32,008 bases of DNA from an uncultured Bacilli bacterium (GCA_934097015.1 CAKONF010000010.1:1-32008); one strand, 5' to 3'; shown: positions 23,714 through 32,008, counted from the first letter of the stretch. Numbers and translations are program-made. The notes: generated by a model not told the origin, from the letters alone.

Positions 23714-24365
23714 TACGACCAGCCTCCTTTACCTTTTTATTACCAAGGATTTCTCCTTTGTAAATCCAAACTTTAACACCTATTTTACCATAAGTTGTAT
23801 TAGCTTCACTTGTTGCATAATCTATATTAGCTCTAATAGTATGTAGTGGAACTGTACCTTCTGTATAACCTTCAGTACGAGCCATTTCAGCACCAGCTAA
23901 TCTTCCTGATACGCTAGTTTTAATACCTTTTGCTCCAGCTTTCATAGTGTTTTTGATTGCTTTCTTTTGAACATTACGGAAGTTTGCTCTATTTTCAATT
24001 TGTTTAGCAATTGAATCAGCAACTAATTTAGCATTTAAATCAGGATTTTTTTCTTCAACTATACTTACGTATATTTCTTCATTAACTTGTTTTTTTAATG
24101 CTTTCTTTAATTTTTCGATATCTTCTCCACCACGTCCAATTACAACACCTGGTTTAGCAGTATGAATTTTAACTTCAACTTTATCTTTTCTTCTTTCGAT
24201 TTCAACACTACTAACAGCAGCATCTGATAAAGTCTTTAATAAATATTCACGAATTTTGATATCGTTATTTAATTTAACTGCATAATCTTTATCAGCAAAC
24301 CAATTACTTTGCCAATTTTTATTAACGCCTAATCTTAAACCATTAGGATTTACTTTTTGTCCCAT
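23688..24365 (-). CDS. rpsC: 30S ribosomal protein S3
   Basis: 225 aa; MGQKVNPNGLRLGVNKNW start, a KH domain (AKPGVVIGRGGEDIEKLKKAL), GRLAGAEMARTEGYTEGTVP and GKIGVKVWIYKGEIL. It is part of the mRNA entry helicase region of the 30S head. One-base overlap with rplV. Confidence 0.98.
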   Translation of the reverse strand: MGQKVNPNGLRLGVNKNWQSNWFADKDYAVKLNNDIKIREYLLKTLSDAAVSSVEIERRKDKVEVKIHTAKPGVVIGRGGEDIEKLKKALKKQVNEEIYVSIVEEKNPDLNAKLVADSIAKQIENRANFRNVQKKAIKNTMKAGAKGIKTSVSGRLAGAEMARTEGYTEGTVPLHTIRANIDYATSEANTTYGKIGVKVWIYKGEILGNKKVKEAGRNATNAKKN

Positions 24366-24712
24366 TAGTTTGCCTCCTTAACTCCGTCACTAACTTTAAC
24401 AGTTATATGACTTGTTCTTTTATCTCTTCTATCAACCTTAGAACGTGATCCAATTTTAGATCTTTTAAGTACAGGTCCTGGATTGATAAAACATTCAGAT
24501 ATTACTAAATCTTCAAATTTCATATTATAGTTATTAGTTGCATTAGCACATGCACTATTTAAAACTTTACTGATTAATCTACTAGATTTAGTATTAGTAT
24601 TTTTTAATATTGCCATAGCTTCACTAGCTTTCTTTCCTCTTATTAAATCAAGAGTCATTCTAGCTTTTCTTGGAGCAACCATAGCAGATTTATGAATTGC
24701 AAAAGTTTCCAT
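24365..24712 (-). CDS. rplV: 50S ribosomal protein L22
   Basis: 115 aa; APRKARMTLDLIRGKKASEA, the extended loop LVISECFINPGPVLKR that lines the exit tunnel, and RTSHITVKVSD. It follows rpsS by 14 bases. Confidence 0.97.
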   Translation of the reverse strand: METFAIHKSAMVAPRKARMTLDLIRGKKASEAMAILKNTNTKSSRLISKVLNSACANATNNYNMKFEDLVISECFINPGPVLKRSKIGSRSKVDRRDKRTSHITVKVSDGVKEAN

Positions 24713-24726
24713 CTAATCCTTACCTC

Positions 24727-24990
24727 CTACTTTTGTCCTGCATGTCCGCCGAATTTACGAGTTAAAGCAAATTCGCCTAATTTGTGTCCTACCATATCTT
24801 CAGTAACATAAACTGGAATAAATTCTTTACCATTATGAACTGCTATAGTATGTCCAACAAATTCAGGAAAGATTGTTGAACGACGAGACCAAGTTTTAAC
24901 AACTTCTTTTTTATTTTCTTCATTTAATTTTTCGATCTTTTTCATTAGATGTCCATCTACGAAAGGACCTTTTTTAATACTTCTTGCCAT
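24727..24990 (-). CDS. rpsS: 30S ribosomal protein S19
   Basis: 87 aa; MARSIKKGPFVDGHLMKKI, WSRRSTIFPEFVGHTIAVHN and the HKLGEFALTRKFGGHAG end. Located in the 30S head in complex with S13. Confidence 0.98.
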   Translation of the reverse strand: MARSIKKGPFVDGHLMKKIEKLNEENKKEVVKTWSRRSTIFPEFVGHTIAVHNGKEFIPVYVTEDMVGHKLGEFALTRKFGGHAGQK

Positions 24991-25005
24991 TTAAACACAC
25001 TCTCC

Positions 25006-25836
25006 TTATTTCTTTCTCTTACTAACAATTAATTTGTTAGAAGCTTTCTTATTTTTACGAGTTTTAAGTCCAAGAGCTGGTTTACCCCAAGGAGTAACAG
25101 GCCCTTTTCTTCCTATTGGTGTACGTCCTTCACCACCACCATGTGGATGGTCGTTAGGGTTCATTACACTACCACGGTTAGTAGGTCTAATTCCCATATG
25201 ACGAGTACGTCCTGCTTTACCGATGTTAACAAGTTCATAGTCTTCGTTACCAACTACACCAACTGTAGCCATACAAGTACCTAACACTAATCTTGTTTCA
25301 CCACTTTGTAGACGAATCATAACATATTTATCTTCTCTACCTAATATTTGAGCACTACTTCCTGCAGATCTTGCAAGACTAGCACCTTTACCTGGATTTA
25401 ATTCAATATTGTGAATAACTGTACCAACTGGAATGTTTTTAATCATCATTGCATTACCAACTTTGATATCTACAGCTTCTCCACTTTCAACTATCATACC
25501 TACTTTTAAATCTTTAGGAGCGATAATATATCTTTTTTCTCCATCTTTATAAGTAAGTAATGCTATATTTGCACTACGATTTGGATCGTATTCAATAGTT
25601 GTAACTCTAGCAGGTATTCCAAATTTATTTCTTTTAAAATCTATTAATCTGTATTTTCTTTTAGCTCCTCCACCAATGTGTTGAACTGTCATTCTACCTT
25701 GATTATTTCTACCACCAGTTTTAGTTTTTTTAACTAATAAACTTTTAGTAGGCTTACTAGTAGTTAACTCTTCATTAGCTAAAGTACTCATACCTCTACG
25801 ACCATTAGTCGTTGGTTTATATTTTTTTATAGCCAT
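25006..25836 (-). CDS. rplB: 50S ribosomal protein L2
   Basis: 276 aa; AIKKYKPTTNGRRGMST start, KTGGRNNQGRMTVQHIGGG, and the highly conserved late segment NPNDHPHGGGEGRTPIGRKG close to the peptidyl transferase centre. Essential for subunit joining. Confidence 0.98.
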   Translation of the reverse strand: MAIKKYKPTTNGRRGMSTLANEELTTSKPTKSLLVKKTKTGGRNNQGRMTVQHIGGGAKRKYRLIDFKRNKFGIPARVTTIEYDPNRSANIALLTYKDGEKRYIIAPKDLKVGMIVESGEAVDIKVGNAMMIKNIPVGTVIHNIELNPGKGASLARSAGSSAQILGREDKYVMIRLQSGETRLVLGTCMATVGVVGNEDYELVNIGKAGRTRHMGIRPTNRGSVMNPNDHPHGGGEGRTPIGRKGPVTPWGKPALGLKTRKNKKASNKLIVSKRKK

Positions 25837-25849
25837 TATTTACACCGCC

Positions 25850-26125
25850 TTACATTTCTATAGCTTGACCGTCAACTAAAGTAACGTAAGCTTTCTTATA
25901 AGTCTTAGTCTTCCCAGTATACTTACCAACTCTTTTATCTTTTGCTTTAGTATTAAGTGTATTAACACTTTTAACTTTAACATTAAATAAATTTTCAATA
26001 GCAAGTTTTATTTGAGTTTTATTAGCACGTGCATCAACTTTAAATACATAAGTTTTACCATCAGTAGCTAATACTTGACTTTTTTCAGTTATAACTGGTG
26101 CAATAATAATTTCACTATTCATCAT
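25850..26125 (-). CDS. rplW: 50S ribosomal protein L23
   Basis: 91 aa; IIIAPVITEKSQVLA start, YVFKVDARANKTQIKLAIE and VKVKSVNTL. It is at the tunnel exit and docks trigger factor and SRP. One-base overlap with rplD. Confidence 0.97.
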   Translation of the reverse strand: MMNSEIIIAPVITEKSQVLATDGKTYVFKVDARANKTQIKLAIENLFNVKVKSVNTLNTKAKDKRVGKYTGKTKTYKKAYVTLVDGQAIEM

Positions 26126-26748
26126 TATTTAAGCACCTCCTCTATATATTTAACTGCTCCTTCTTCAATTACCATAGTATCAGCATTAACAATGTCATAA
26201 ACATTTAATTCATTAGCCATTAATACTAAAGCATATCCTAAATTTCTAGTAGCTAAATATAAATTTTCAGCATCATTTTCAGTAACAAATAATACTTTAC
26301 CAGCCAATTTTAAATCAGCCATTAGTTTCTTAATATCTTTAGTTTTTACACTATCAATATTTAAATTATCAACTACAACTAATTCTTTATTATTAACTTT
26401 ATCAGTTAATGCAGAACGAATTGCAAGTCCTCTTTCCTTTTTATTCATTTTGAAAGTATAACTTCTTGGAGTAACACCAAATACAACTCCACCGCCTCTA
26501 TAATGAGGAGCACGAATAGTACCTTGTCTAGCATTACCAGTACCTTTTTGTCTATATGGTTTTCTTCCTCCACCGCTAACTTCACCACGAGTTTTAGTCT
26601 TATGTGTACCTTGTCTTAAAGATGCAAGTTGTAAATCAATTGCTTTCTTTAAAACGATATCATTAGTTTCAATTTTCCAAATACTATCATTAAGTTTTAA
26701 ATCACTAGTTTTTTCACCCTTAAGGTTAATAACATCTATTTTTGCCAT
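26125..26748 (-). CDS. rplD: 50S ribosomal protein L4
   Basis: 207 aa; the tunnel-lining loop includes RQGTHKTKTRGEVSGGGRKP, YRQKGTGNARQGTIRAPHYR and GGGVVFG. In E. coli L4 represses its own S10 operon by binding the leader RNA. The leader here is structured but unlike the enteric one, so this control is only possible. Confidence 0.97.
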   Translation of the reverse strand: MAKIDVINLKGEKTSDLKLNDSIWKIETNDIVLKKAIDLQLASLRQGTHKTKTRGEVSGGGRKPYRQKGTGNARQGTIRAPHYRGGGVVFGVTPRSYTFKMNKKERGLAIRSALTDKVNNKELVVVDNLNIDSVKTKDIKKLMADLKLAGKVLFVTENDAENLYLATRNLGYALVLMANELNVYDIVNADTMVIEEGAVKYIEEVLK

Positions 26749-26771
26749 TATAAATCTCCTTTCGACTGAAG

Positions 26772-27536
26772 TTATGCTTCAGTAGTTTCCTCGATTTCTT
26801 TAGTTTCAGTAGTATTTTCTACGTTAGTATCTTCAACTACTTCTTCTACTGCATCAACAACAGTTTCTTCTTCAGTTTCGTATTTAACTAGTTCTTTAGG
26901 TTCAACTTTCTTGTTTCCTTTAACAGCAGATTTGATTAAAACTAATGAATTCTTTGCTCCTGGAACATTTCCACTAACTAAAATGTAATTATCATTTACG
27001 TTAACTTCAATAATTTCAAGATTTTGAATAGTAACTGTTTCACTTCCCATGTGTCCAGCTAAATTTTTACCCTTTAATACTCTCATTGGTCTCATAGTTC
27101 CCATTGATCCTGGTCTTCTATGATATCTTGAACCATGTGTTTCTGGTCCACGAGATTGGTTATGACGTTTAATTACACCAGCAAATCCTTTACCTTTACT
27201 AGTACCAGTAACATCAACCTTTTCTCCAGCTTCAAATGTGTCAGCTTTTATAGTGCTTCCTAATTCGTAAGTTGTTGTATCTTCAACTCTAATTTCTTTT
27301 AAGAAGCGCTTAGGAGTAACACCTGCTTTTTTAGCATGTCCTATTTCTTGTTTTGTAGCATGTTTTTCCTTTTTATCAACAACACCTAATTGAATAGCAT
27401 TATAACCATCAGTATCAACTGTTTTAATTTGAGTTATAACATTTGGTTCAACAGATATTACTGTAACAGGAATAACTTTACCATCAGTCGTAAATTTTTC
27501 GGTCATACCGATTTTACGTCCTAAGATTCCTTTCAT
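26772..27536 (-). CDS. rplC: 50S ribosomal protein L3 with acidic C-terminal tail
   Basis: 254 aa from the ATG at 27536 (GGAGGG upstream); the codons before it begin with TTG and are unlikely to be used. The normal L3 body (KGILGRKIGMTEKFTTDG; SKGKGFAGVIKRHNQSRGPE; SMGTMRPMRVLKGKNLAGHM) ends around residue 205. The remaining 45 or so residues are a Glu/Val/Thr-rich acidic tail (EEETVVDAVEEVVEDTNVEN and on), not present in standard L3 of about 209 aa. Confidence 0.97.
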   Translation of the reverse strand: MKGILGRKIGMTEKFTTDGKVIPVTVISVEPNVITQIKTVDTDGYNAIQLGVVDKKEKHATKQEIGHAKKAGVTPKRFLKEIRVEDTTTYELGSTIKADTFEAGEKVDVTGTSKGKGFAGVIKRHNQSRGPETHGSRYHRRPGSMGTMRPMRVLKGKNLAGHMGSETVTIQNLEIIEVNVNDNYILVSGNVPGAKNSLVLIKSAVKGNKKVEPKELVKYETEEETVVDAVEEVVEDTNVENTTETKEIEETTEA

Positions 27537-27551
27537 TTCTTTTCCCTCCAA

Positions 27552-27857
27552 CTATTTTGTTTCTATTTTTACGTCAACACCACTTGGAACATCTAAGTGA
27601 GTTAAAGCATCAATAACTTCCTTACTAGGATTCTTTATATCAATAAGTCTTTTATGAGTACGTCTTTCAAATTGTTCTCTACTATCCTTATATTTATGTA
27701 CTGCTCTTAATACAGTAAATTTTTCAATTTCTGTAGGAAGAGGAATTGGTCCAGATATTTCTCCACCAATTCTTTTAATAGTAGTAACAATCTTGCTAGC
27801 TGTATCATCAAGTACTTTATGATCATAAGCTTTTAATCTTATTCTTACTTTTGACAT
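27552..27857 (-). CDS. rpsJ: 30S ribosomal protein S10
   Basis: 101 aa; VRIRLKAYDHKVLDDTASKI, ISGPIPLPTEIEKFTVLR, SREQFERRTHKRLIDI. It is the first gene of the S10-spc-alpha operon, with GGGAGG upstream. tuf/fusA, often just before it, are not here. S10 also takes part in transcription antitermination as NusE. Confidence 0.98.
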   Translation of the reverse strand: MSKVRIRLKAYDHKVLDDTASKIVTTIKRIGGEISGPIPLPTEIEKFTVLRAVHKYKDSREQFERRTHKRLIDIKNPSKEVIDALTHLDVPSGVDVKIETK

Positions 27858-27988
27858 TTTTCATGTCCTCCCTTCGTTTATATCTTTCGTATAAACATAG
27901 CTCCGATACGAATTCCCCAATACCCAAACAGATTAACAACTCCGCCTAGTGTATCAGCCACCTCGCACATCATAGCCAAATGAATACA
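27858..27988 (-). promoter_or_regulatory. Structured leader of the S10 operon (possible autoregulatory RNA)
   Basis: About 130 nt between the predicted transcription start and rpsJ, visibly richer in G than the flanks. Two hairpins near the ribosome-binding site exclude each other: TCGTAT/ATACGA (27906-27911 with 27887-27892) and GTTTATA/TATAAAC (27890-27896 with 27876-27882) share bases 27890-27892. This suggests an RNA switch, perhaps L4-responsive. It matches no leader that I can name. Confidence 0.45.
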
Positions 27989-27994
27989 AAATAA

Positions 27995-28023
27995 ATTATA
28001 TACTAATCTTAGTAAATATGCAA
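27995..28023 (-). promoter_or_regulatory. Promoter of the S10-spc-alpha operon
   Basis: Reading leftward: TTGCAT (28018-28023), exactly 17 bp, then TATAAT (27995-28000), a near-consensus sigma-A promoter. It is the only obvious strong promoter ahead of 28 co-directional genes. Confidence 0.8.
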
Positions 28024-28080
28024 GCAAAAATCACACTTTTTTTAAAAAAAATTAAAATTTTTTAAAAATATTAAAATATA

Positions 28081-28111
28081 AAAGAAAAATAACCACATTT
28101 AATGGCTATTT
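28081..28111 (-). terminator. Terminator of the DUF368 gene
   Basis: Minus strand AAATAGCC / GGTTATTT (28104-28111 and 28087-28094, one G-U pair, 9-base loop) followed by TTTTCTTTTATATTTT. It overlaps the last base of the stop codon region and insulates the S10 promoter. Confidence 0.6.
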
Positions 28112-29000
28112 ATACTTCTTTTTTACTGTTAAATACTTTTAATTTTTGTAATCCAGCAACTACTACTGCACCTATTACAAAGAATAATATATTAAAATTG
28201 CTAAAATTAATTGCATCAACTGGATTATCCAATGTTGTCGGCCCCATAATAATTGAATAAATTGATCCAATCATTAATCCTATTATTAAATAAACAGTAG
28301 CACATCTATAATTGTCTAATGCTTTTTTTAGTAGTTTAATGATTGATAATATTCCAGTTATTACACCTAAACCAAAAATGAAAAGTCCCCAGAATGATGA
28401 AAAATTAAAATGCATCAAATCTTTTATACCTGTAATAATTGGTAAATATAATCCAAATATTAAAAGTAATGTTGAACCAGATATACCAGGTAATATCATA
28501 GCACTTATTGCTATCATACCAACTATAAATATATATATACTATGACTTAATGTTAATTTAGTTAAAGACATATCTGCTAACTTAGTACTATTAAAATATG
28601 TTATTATAAATACAATTACAATACCAAGTATTAAAAACAATATATTTAAGTAATTCTTTTTCAAAGTATCTTTTTCTTCCTTAATAATAATAGGTATTGA
28701 AATAAGAATAAATCCTATAAACAATGAAGATACTTTATATATATGACTTTCAAAAACACTTGTAAGTATTAAAACGGAAAGTCCCATACCTATTATCCAA
28801 CCTATACCCAACTTAAATAAATATTTAATTCCATCCATTCTTTTTTCTTTATGCAATAATGAATCTAACGCATTAATAAAATTATCATAAAAACCTAACA
28901 AAAATGCTATTGTTCCACCAGAAACTCCTGGTACACTATCTGCTAACGCCATCATAAATCCATTAAAAAAATTTACTAAATATTCTTTTACTTTTTTCAT
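28110..29000 (-). CDS. DUF368/PopT-family polyprenyl-phosphate transporter
   Basis: 296-aa polytopic membrane protein. The N-terminal FFNGFMMALADSVPGVSGGT motif and the repeated mid-protein ISAMILPGISGSTLLLIFGL mark the DUF368 family. Members (PopT) have been proposed to flip undecaprenyl phosphate back across the membrane for cell wall synthesis. That role fits murC and dacB elsewhere in this window but is inferred from family. The ATG at 29000 has AAGGATGG upstream; an ATG three codons earlier overlaps that site and is less likely. A promoter with extended -10 precedes it. Confidence 0.88.
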   Translation of the reverse strand: MKKVKEYLVNFFNGFMMALADSVPGVSGGTIAFLLGFYDNFINALDSLLHKEKRMDGIKYLFKLGIGWIIGMGLSVLILTSVFESHIYKVSSLFIGFILISIPIIIKEEKDTLKKNYLNILFLILGIVIVFIITYFNSTKLADMSLTKLTLSHSIYIFIVGMIAISAMILPGISGSTLLLIFGLYLPIITGIKDLMHFNFSSFWGLFIFGLGVITGILSIIKLLKKALDNYRCATVYLIIGLMIGSIYSIIMGPTTLDNPVDAINFSNFNILFFVIGAVVVAGLQKLKVFNSKKEV

Positions 29001-29020
29001 AACTACCATCCTTCTTGATA

Positions 29021-29050
29021 ATTATATCAATACATGTATAAGAATATCAA
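29021..29050 (-). promoter_or_regulatory. Promoter of the DUF368 gene
   Basis: Reading leftward: TTGATA (29045-29050), 18 bp, TGA-TATAAT (29021-29029), an extended sigma-A promoter, then GAAGG before the ATG. Confidence 0.65.
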
Positions 29051-29075
29051 TAGTAAATTACTACTAATAAATATT

Positions 29076-30206
29076 TTATTTCATAAGAATAAAGAATAAA
29101 AATATTATTAATATTAGTAAACAAATTATTCCATTGATTCTATCTGTTTTACTATTTTTATTATCTATTCCAACAGCCATCGTTCCTAAAACACCACCTA
29201 CTAATCCACCAATGTGTGCTGAAACATCTATATTAGGAATAATAAAACCTATTCCTAAATTTAATATTAATAGTGGTATTATTTGCGATTTTATTACACT
29301 TCCTAAATAAATTCTATAGTGATATCCAAAATATAATAAACTACCTAGAAGTCCAAATATAGCACCACTTGCTCCTACACTCCAACTAGTTGTTAAAACA
29401 CATGATAATAAACTACCAGTTAACATACTAACAAAATATACTATTAGAAACTTCTTTTTTCCTATAAAGTTTTCTATTTGAGTTCCTATTATATTTAATG
29501 AATACATATTACATAATAAATGAATAATATCAGCATGTAAAAAACCACATGTAATAAGTCTATATACTTGTCCCATCTTAACATAATGTTTATTTAATGC
29601 AAAATTAGTGAATACATCATATACACCAGTTTCACTTAACAAAAAAGATAAAATAAAAATACATATATTTATAATAATCAATACTTTAGTTGCTATTATC
29701 TTTTTAGGACTAAAAACACTTTCATAAAATTCATTTTCTTTTTCTGTTTTAACATTAATATCATTAGAAACATTTATTAAAAAATCTAATCCATGTAAAT
29801 TTTTTATTTCTTCTTCATTAATATTAGGTACTATTTTTAAAACATTTTCATTTTGTAAATCTGCATTATTTCTTATGATTAAATTATCTATATTTTTCTT
29901 ATTATCTATATTAACTTCTTCATTAATATCAGTATATATATTTAATGTTTTCATTTTTCTACTTAAAGTTTTTTTCTTGATTTGTTTACAAACGTTATTT
30001 ATTTTAAATAAATCAAAATCAAATTGTTCTTTATTATGTATATAATTTGAATTTATTCTAACTATTTTATAATCTGCGTCTAAATTTTCTAACCAAACTT
30101 CATTGTTAACTCCGTTTACCAGTATAGGAGCATAATTTTCTTTAATAACAAAATAATGTACTAGTTTCATTATTAATTCATCTTTATCTGTAAATGATAT
30201 ATTCAT
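29076..30206 (-). CDS. Rhomboid-family intramembrane serine protease with N-terminal soluble domain
   Basis: 376 aa. Residues 1-165 are soluble and of unknown fold, similar in layout to the Gram-positive GluP/YqgP type. The C-terminal six or seven helices contain HADIIHLLCNMYSLN, the nucleophile Ser280 in GASGAIFGLLGS, and the partner His331 in SAHIGGLVGGVLG. Such proteases cleave membrane proteins within the bilayer; substrates here are unknown. The start at 30206 follows GGATGGTG; an alternative ATG four codons upstream lacks a spaced ribosome-binding site. It precedes DUF368 in the same direction without a clear terminator between. Confidence 0.92.
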   Translation of the reverse strand: MNISFTDKDELIMKLVHYFVIKENYAPILVNGVNNEVWLENLDADYKIVRINSNYIHNKEQFDFDLFKINNVCKQIKKKTLSRKMKTLNIYTDINEEVNIDNKKNIDNLIIRNNADLQNENVLKIVPNINEEEIKNLHGLDFLINVSNDINVKTEKENEFYESVFSPKKIIATKVLIIINICIFILSFLLSETGVYDVFTNFALNKHYVKMGQVYRLITCGFLHADIIHLLCNMYSLNIIGTQIENFIGKKKFLIVYFVSMLTGSLLSCVLTTSWSVGASGAIFGLLGSLLYFGYHYRIYLGSVIKSQIIPLLILNLGIGFIIPNIDVSAHIGGLVGGVLGTMAVGIDNKNSKTDRINGIICLLILIIFLFFILMK

Positions 30207-30269
30207 TTTTTTCACCATCCCGCATATATATTTTATAACAAAGTTATATTTTAGTAAAGGAGCATTGAG

Positions 30270-30596
30270 ATGAAATATTTATCTTTTTTATTACTTTTTA
30301 TACCATGGTTGTTTTCTCCTATAATAGTTTTATTTGTTAATAAAATAAATTCTTTTATACTATTCTATTTATTATTATTAATTATACTTTATATTTTTAT
30401 GACTATTTTTATTTATAAAACTTTATATTCAGATAATTATAATAAAGACTTTTTATTAAATATCATTTTATTTTATATATCTAATCAATCTTTTAATTTA
30501 ATGATATTTTATTATAATAATTTATTAAGTTCTATTTTATTTTCTATCTGTCAAATATTAATATTTGTAAAGATATTACTCAATTATAAAACTTGA
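30270..30596 (+). CDS. Small hydrophobic membrane protein of unknown function
   Basis: 108 aa with a good ribosome-binding site (AAAGGAG) and about four hydrophobic segments (roughly 3-23, 29-50, 62-80, 86-104) joined by short loops. It is rich in Ile, Leu, Phe and Tyr, and I do not recognise any motif. It runs opposite to the flanking rhomboid and surface genes and ends inside a strong terminator, so it is a single-gene unit. AT-rich DNA readily encodes hydrophobic frames, but the ribosome-binding site and terminator support a real gene. Confidence 0.6.
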   Translation: MKYLSFLLLFIPWLFSPIIVLFVNKINSFILFYLLLLIILYIFMTIFIYKTLYSDNYNKDFLLNIILFYISNQSFNLMIFYYNNLLSSILFSICQILIFVKILLNYKT

Positions 30597-30621
30597 TAGT
30601 TTTTTCTATCAAGCTTTTTTT
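30592..30621. terminator. Bidirectional terminator between the small membrane protein and surface protein genes
   Basis: Perfect 8-bp stem CTTGATAG (30592-30599) / CTATCAAG (30606-30613), loop of six T, followed by CTTTTTTT on the plus strand and TTTTATAATTG on the minus strand. It overlaps the stop codon of the small gene and serves both convergent genes. Confidence 0.85.
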
Positions 30622-32008
30622 ATTCAATAACATAAGGTTTTTCTTTAGTACCTATTCCATCTCCTGTTATTTTGATTCCTGGTTTTAAATTTATTGCTGG
30701 TCTGAATGAGTAATAATTTGTATATATTTCTAGGTAAACTATAAATCCATTGTCCACAACAAAAGTAGCTGCTGGTATTCCTGACATACCTTGTATAGCC
30801 ATATTTCCTCCAAATATCCAGAATGTTTTTGTGTACCCATTTTGTATATAATAATCTTTATTAAATGGATGGCTATATAAATTTCCAGCATATATAATTT
30901 CATCTAGACTTATTGCACCCACATACATATCTGTTGAATTATCTCCAAATTTTGTCATATTTATTCCATTACATGTTAAAGTGACATCTGGTGTTTTATT
31001 TTTTAATCTAACATATGAATCATAATAATATTCCTCCCTTTTTATTTGAATATCTAAAAGTTCAGTAGAAGTTAGTGGTGTATTACTATTCCAATTAGCA
31101 TACACTTTATCATCTAAACACCAATCACCTACTTTTAAATATGATAAATAATTAGATAATGGTCCTGTTTGAAAATTTTTAAACGCCGTTGCCATTGAGG
31201 TTTCTTTATTTGTTTCACCATTTAAATAATCTACTTTATAAACTTCTTTATCATTTTTTGTTCCGTCGGATGCAGTTAATGTTTCTTTACTATAAAGTGT
31301 ATATCCAAAATTACCAGTCTTTGTTGTTCCTCCTGTCGTTGTTGGAATATCCCAATTTCCATCACTTGTAGTGCACGTATTGTCTTGATCTTCAAGTATT
31401 AGTTTTGTGCTTCCATCTCCAGAAACACGAACTATCCTCCAACACATTCCTGCGAAGTCAATATAATTGTTAGTGACAGGTCCTCTGAAATAATATGCAG
31501 ACCCATAATCATCCATTGTTCTAAACAATCCATCATTTGTAAAATCATTTGTTTCATCACTCCATGATGAACCATTCGCAACGTTGCTTGTATTAACAGT
31601 TGTTTTAATAATTTTTGTATTTTTAGATTCAGTGTCACTTATTTTTACATCAGCACCATTTTCTATTATCGCACTTGCAAGTGTTCCACTTCCCATTGGT
31701 CCAAATGTGCTTGGATTTACTAAGTTTGCTTTTGCACTAAATTGTTTATTCATATCTATACTTTGATCTGTTCCTGTATCTTTGTAAGTCACAACCAATG
31801 TATATACTTGCACTTTATCATCTTCTATAGAATTTGTCACAAGTATCTTACCCATTGTTGGAAATATTTGTTCATCACTTACTCCATTACATGTTCCACT
31901 CGCTGTTCCATTTACTGTGTAATTATTTCCATCTTTTGTAATACTATATCCTTGTTTTAAATATTGAGTACATGATATTGTATATACTAAATCTTCTGTT
32001 CTTTCTAA
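30620..32008 (-). CDS. Large surface protein, 5' end beyond the window (DUF6273-like C-terminus)
   Basis: The frame stays open to the last base, so the real start lies outside; 51 codons precede the first in-window ATG at 31855 (they include YTISCTQYLKQGYSITKDGN). The 462 visible residues hold Cys-containing stretches (GTASGTCNGVSDEQIFPTM), then YYFRGPVTNNYIDFAGMCWR followed by IVRVSGDGSTKLILED. The end is FRPAINLKPGIKITGDGIGT KEKPYVI, resembling DUF6273-type modules on Firmicutes surface proteins. No LPXTG or transmembrane tail is present, so anchoring would rely on the unseen N-terminus. Export and surface display are inferred. Confidence 0.8.
   Translation of the reverse strand, partial: LERTEDLVYTISCTQYLKQGYSITKDGNNYTVNGTASGTCNGVSDEQIFPTMGKILVTNSIEDDKVQVYTLVVTYKDTGTDQSIDMNKQFSAKANLVNPSTFGPMGSGTLASAIIENGADVKISDTESKNTKIIKTTVNTSNVANGSSWSDETNDFTNDGLFRTMDDYGSAYYFRGPVTNNYIDFAGMCWRIVRVSGDGSTKLILEDQDNTCTTSDGNWDIPTTTGGTTKTGNFGYTLYSKETLTASDGTKNDKEVYKVDYLNGETNKETSMATAFKNFQTGPLSNYLSYLKVGDWCLDDKVYANWNSNTPLTSTELLDIQIKREEYYYDSYVRLKNKTPDVTLTCNGINMTKFGDNSTDMYVGAISLDEIIYAGNLYSHPFNKDYYIQNGYTKTFWIFGGNMAIQGMSGIPAATFVVDNGFIVYLEIYTNYYSFRPAINLKPGIKITGDGIGTKEKPYVIE

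Noticed and set aside
27858..28109. tRNA or small RNA gene in the G-rich gap upstream of rpsJ
   Set aside because: No cloverleaf or CCA end can be formed; position directly between promoter and rpsJ fits an mRNA leader better.

Overview
The window comes from a very AT-rich, Gram-positive-type bacterium. The ribosomal cluster has the Firmicutes layout (S10-spc-alpha, zinc-type S14, IF-1 and L36 between Map and S13), but there is no L30 gene between S5 and L15, as in Mollicutes and relatives. TGA is an ordinary stop codon (secY and adk both end in ATGA overlaps) and TGG encodes Trp, so this is the standard bacterial code, not the Mycoplasma code. SpmA/SpmB, a DacB/DacF-type carboxypeptidase, type IV pilin-like machinery and 'TYAYF'-leader surface proteins suggest an uncultured Bacilli/Erysipelotrichia/RF39-like lineage. 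That placement is inference.

Layout. 1-1648: the 5' end of a leftward surface protein gene, a long imperfect palindrome with an 11-base homopolymer, and murC. 1798-3921: rnr, the first of only three rightward genes. 3948-6899: an ORF6N/PLD-like protein, an rlmD/rlmCD-type RNA methyltransferase and rluB, all leftward. 6963-9002: a roughly 2-kb accessory insertion between rluB and spmB. It is bounded by a 31-bp direct repeat of the spmB 3' end and holds a truncated Nudix gene, two copies of an IS right end, an ISAs1-like transposase remnant and a translationally coupled pair of uncharacterised genes, one encoding a CFI-box-like cysteine protein. 8970-11118: spmB-spmA-dacB. 11178-13562: prepilin peptidase and a PilC/GspF protein. 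13651-13971: a small rightward gene.

13985-27857: an uninterrupted leftward S10-spc-alpha operon of 28 genes (rpsJ to rplQ), including secY, adk, map, infA and rpoA. A good sigma-A promoter and a structured leader of about 130 nt precede rpsJ. rpmJ (L36, 37 aa) lies at 16083-16196. 28110-30206: a DUF368/PopT-type polyprenyl-phosphate transporter and a rhomboid protease, both leftward. 30270-30596: a small rightward membrane protein. 30620-32008: a large leftward surface protein whose 5' end lies beyond the window; its open frame continues to the last base.

Most of the window is core housekeeping: wall precursor synthesis, lipid carrier recycling, RNA decay, rRNA modification, ribosome and translocon. 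The accessory signals are the spmB-rluB insertion, the ORF6N/PLD gene with its attenuator-like leader, and the surface-protein genes at both ends. I saw no tRNA, rRNA or CRISPR array.
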